The notes beneath the pieces were generated by a model that was not told the DNA's origin, did no database searches, and saw nothing but the letters and a program-made list of their open reading frames with translations. This document shows positions 61,827-64,000 of a stretch of DNA of 64,000 bases, in pieces; the first letter of the stretch is position 1, and the number at the start of each line of letters is the position of its first letter. The stretch is from the NCBI GenBank assembly GCA_023392535.1, contig JAEVYY010000014.1, forward strand, positions 1-64,000, written 5' to 3'. Origin of the DNA: Bacillota bacterium (GTDB lineage: Bacteria > Bacillota > Clostridia > Lachnospirales > Lachnospiraceae). The position numbers and the translations under genes were made by a program.

Positions 61827-62618
61827 ATGAGAATTGAAAATTTGTATCAGGAGCAGGTTATAAACCAATGTAACCAAAACAGTAGGATAACAAATCAGGA
61901 AGAGGCGCAAAAAGGTAGAACTGGGGGAAAAGATATTTTTGAAATGAGTGATGAAGTACCAGTCATGCCTTCGGAAACCTACAATGATTTTGCACAAATT
62001 GTGAAGAGCCAGGTTTCTTCCCAAACGGAAGAGGAGGCAGATAATGAAGATGCTGCTATGCAGATGCCACCAATGCCACCAAAGCCACCAAAACCGATGG
62101 AAGAGATGGAAACGGAAGAGTCAGAAGAAACAATTGAATCGGTAAATGAAACCGTAAAGGATACTGTAAACTCAGTCATATCAGCTATTTTAGAAGCATT
62201 TGATATCTCTGAAGGTGAAGTGTTTGAAGCCTTAAAATCTTTGCAACTTAGTCCCAGTGAATTATTGAACGAGGATGGACTTTCATCTGTTGTAAATGCA
62301 CTTGCGGCCGATCATACAACTACGGCATCAGAAAATTCTTCAGAAATAACGAAGAATGATACGGATGGGTCAACGGATAGTGAAGAAGAAACGCTTTCCG
62401 CTACTATGGTTAGTCTCAAAGAATTAATGGAAAATGCAATGAAATCACTTCAGGAAAAATTAGGAATGTCGGATGAAGAATTTAAAGCATTTTTAGATTC
62501 ATCGGATGATGGTTTTAGCAATACGATAGCAGACTATGCAGGTAGAAATATGGGTAATGAAAATAGTATACAAAGATTTATGGATATGTTGCAGAATCAA
62601 GGATCCAATTTAGTATAG
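61827..62618 (+). CDS. Acidic Pro-rich protein, FliK-like region
   Basis: 263 residues, strongly acidic, with a PPMPPKPPKPMEEM run near residue 80. Several helical segments follow (SVNETVKDTVNSVISAILEAFDIS, EVFEALKSLQLSPSELLNEDGLSSVVNAL, KELMENAMKSLQEKLGMSDEEFKAFLDS). The FEALKSLQLSPSELLNEDGLSSVV pattern recalls the L.LT..DLLDP.NL..LV unit seen in flagellar hook-length (FliK-like) proteins of Lachnospiraceae, but no flagellar genes are adjacent. ATG 61827 has AAAGGA at a normal distance; the ATG at 61818 overlaps that site. Function not established. Confidence 0.5.
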   Translation: MRIENLYQEQVINQCNQNSRITNQEEAQKGRTGGKDIFEMSDEVPVMPSETYNDFAQIVKSQVSSQTEEEADNEDAAMQMPPMPPKPPKPMEEMETEESEETIESVNETVKDTVNSVISAILEAFDISEGEVFEALKSLQLSPSELLNEDGLSSVVNALAADHTTTASENSSEITKNDTDGSTDSEEETLSATMVSLKELMENAMKSLQEKLGMSDEEFKAFLDSSDDGFSNTIADYAGRNMGNENSIQRFMDMLQNQGSNLV

Positions 62619-62643
62619 AATTAAATTTATCAAACATATTTTA

Positions 62644-62685
62644 AGATAGTAGCAAAAGGAGTATCCATTTGCTACTATCTTTTTG
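62644..62685 (+). terminator. Strong intrinsic terminator
   Basis: A perfect 13-bp stem (AGATAGTAGCAAA / TTTGCTACTATCT), an 11-base loop and a T run. Confidence 0.88.
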
Positions 62686-62755
62686 TTGAAAATATGTGTA
62701 AAAATGTATATATTATAAGTTAGACAAAAAATACAGCAGAAAGTCGGTGCATAAT

Positions 62756-63961
62756 ATGTTTGATTTCAATTTTGATTGGAACAATGAGATAAATACAAAT
62801 ATTGAGATTGTTGATTTTCAACATCAGAATTTATTTTTGATCGGGAGAGAAATTGAACAGATAATAAGGACGAAATGTATAGGGATGACGGAAGACCAAC
62901 TTCTAAAGATTGTTTGTGAATTAAGAGATTATGTAGCTTATCATTTTTATCAGGAAGAAAGCTTGATGCAGCAGGCGGGATATTCCGATTTCGAGGAACA
63001 TCGCAGACAGCATCAGGCTGCAATTAAAGAAGTACAGTCCATTGATTTTCATCAGCTTCGAGAAAATCCTCTGGTTGGTTTGATTAATATTAAGAATATG
63101 ATGCAGGACTGGATATTTAAACATATTTTAATTGAAGATAAAAAGATGGCGGATGAGATCCGTGATATTTTGAAGGAACAGAATAAACATGTGAGTATTA
63201 TTAAAAAATCGCATTTATCCTATACCCTAGAGGCTGTTGTGGATAATATAGATGCTGCTATAAAGGCTGTGGAAGCTGGAGCAAACAGGATTGAATTGTG
63301 CAGTAATAGGATCATTGGGGGGACCACGCCTACATTATCCTTATTTACTGAGATAAAAAGGTTATGTAAGAAAAAAGTAGATGTTGTGATTCGGCCCAGA
63401 TGTGGAGATTTTCATTACAGTGCGAATGAATTTAAATTGATGTTGGCAGAGATTCAGAAATTCAAGGAAGCTGGTGCAGATGGAGTAATCATTGGTGCTT
63501 TGCAGACTAACGGGATATTGGATTATCCACAGATGCAAAGAATGATTCTAACGGCAGGTAGAATGAACATTACATTAAACAGGTCTTTTGACGTATGCAA
63601 AGATCCCTATCAGACATTGAGAGAGGCAAGGGAACTTGGCATTAGAAGAGTAATAACCAGTGGTCAAAAGTCAACTTCTTTGGAAGGAATGGAGGTTATA
63701 AGAAAACTTTCAAAAGAAGCTAAGGGTGATATTGATATTGTTGTAAATTGTGATTCGGATGGAAACATTATCAGGCAGATGTATGAGAAGACAGGGATTC
63801 TATCTTATCGGTTGGATGGTAGAATTGAGCGGGAAAGCCAAATGGTACATCGCAATATGGAAGTACATATGGGATTAATAGAATTCAATGAATACATTTT
63901 ATTAGATACAGATATCAAAAGAATCCGTGATGCGGCAGTCATTTTGAGCCAGCTCAATTAA
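62756..63961 (+). CDS. Hemerythrin-CutC fusion protein
   Basis: A 401-residue protein. Residues 1-135 form a bacteriohemerythrin domain with the full diiron ligand set: H23, H63, E67, H82, H86, H123 and D128. After a short basic linker, residues about 155-401 form a CutC TIM barrel (LEAVVDNIDAAIKAVEAGANRIELCSN, DVVIRPRCGDFHYS, GADGVIIGAL, NRSFDVCKDP, RRVITSGQ), a family linked to copper homeostasis whose biochemical role is unsettled. Both domains look intact. ATG 62756 is used; GTG 62747 gives three more residues. The binding site upstream is weak (AAAGTCGG). It is monocistronic in this window. Confidence 0.88.
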   Translation: MFDFNFDWNNEINTNIEIVDFQHQNLFLIGREIEQIIRTKCIGMTEDQLLKIVCELRDYVAYHFYQEESLMQQAGYSDFEEHRRQHQAAIKEVQSIDFHQLRENPLVGLINIKNMMQDWIFKHILIEDKKMADEIRDILKEQNKHVSIIKKSHLSYTLEAVVDNIDAAIKAVEAGANRIELCSNRIIGGTTPTLSLFTEIKRLCKKKVDVVIRPRCGDFHYSANEFKLMLAEIQKFKEAGADGVIIGALQTNGILDYPQMQRMILTAGRMNITLNRSFDVCKDPYQTLREARELGIRRVITSGQKSTSLEGMEVIRKLSKEAKGDIDIVVNCDSDGNIIRQMYEKTGILSYRLDGRIERESQMVHRNMEVHMGLIEFNEYILLDTDIKRIRDAAVILSQLN

Positions 63962-64000
63962 TAGGAGACAATAAAAAATAGAACATTCATTTACAGGAAA
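63962..64000. other. End of window after the hemerythrin-CutC gene
   Basis: 39 bases, A-rich, with no terminator or gene start visible. Confidence 0.5.

Noticed and set aside
1..64000. CRISPR arrays, tRNA or rRNA genes, complete transposases
   Set aside because: No regularly spaced repeats, no cloverleaf-like CCA-ended sequences and no transposase-like frames were seen; only the short repeats at 66-125 hint at mobile DNA.

Overview
The window is low-GC DNA of a spore-forming, motile, anaerobic member of the Clostridia, most likely a Lachnospiraceae relative. The evidence is gene content: desulfoferrodoxin and ferritin, CheX proteins and a methyl-accepting receptor, a CgeB-like glycosyltransferase, a LysM/GH18-type wall protein, Ku plus LigD, and a purine pair made of a PurO-like IMP cyclohydrolase and a stand-alone AICAR transformylase. 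There is no rRNA, tRNA or CRISPR array. The species cannot be read from the sequence.

Layout. 1-410: scar of mobile DNA (IS21-like end repeats, remnant of a conjugative-element membrane protein). 411-4267: MarR regulator with two palindromic operators, an SDR reductase, a BlaI/BlaR1-type pair whose protease has no sensor domain, and a LysR regulator. 4427-6215: DtxR-like repressor module with two copies of one operator; the second copy abuts a decayed FeoA-like reading frame. 6530-15791: accessory genes (AraC/GyrI-like, DUF1543, MerR, a flavodoxin-fold pair with a CxxCW motif, GPP34, DUF2974, a berberine-bridge-type oxidase, DUF1697, a small membrane methyltransferase). 15972-17991: Agr-like LytTR regulator and a GHKL kinase broken by a frameshift. 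18007-19144: tandem small paralogues. 19325-25698: lipoprotein, Ku-LigD end-joining operon, a fused version of the split flavodoxin pair, and a nitroreductase.

25835-35322: a cyclic beta-1,2-glucan synthase split into two separately translated genes, followed by a metallophosphoesterase. 35401-43180: glycosylation cluster with a CgeB-like transferase, a GT4-like transferase, three GT2 paralogues sharing an invariant CX2CX5CX8C motif, a sugar aminotransferase/acetyltransferase pair and a DNRLRE protein. 43350-49023: an unrecognised repeat/membrane protein, a diguanylate cyclase, a LysM/GH18-like protein without catalytic acids, and a receiver-CheX plus CheX pair. 49119-52984: manganese (yybP-ykoY) riboswitch, P-type cation ATPase, superoxide reductase and ferritin. 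53089-59437: GNAT, chemoreceptor, heterodimeric ABC exporter. 59454-61587: ZTP riboswitch controlling the last two purine steps. 61827-63961: an acidic FliK-like protein and a hemerythrin-CutC fusion.

Many starts here are TTG or GTG. Several genes could be extended upstream to a spurious start inside a Shine-Dalgarno sequence or a riboswitch. I moved those starts downstream to fit the ribosome binding sites and give the reason in each entry.
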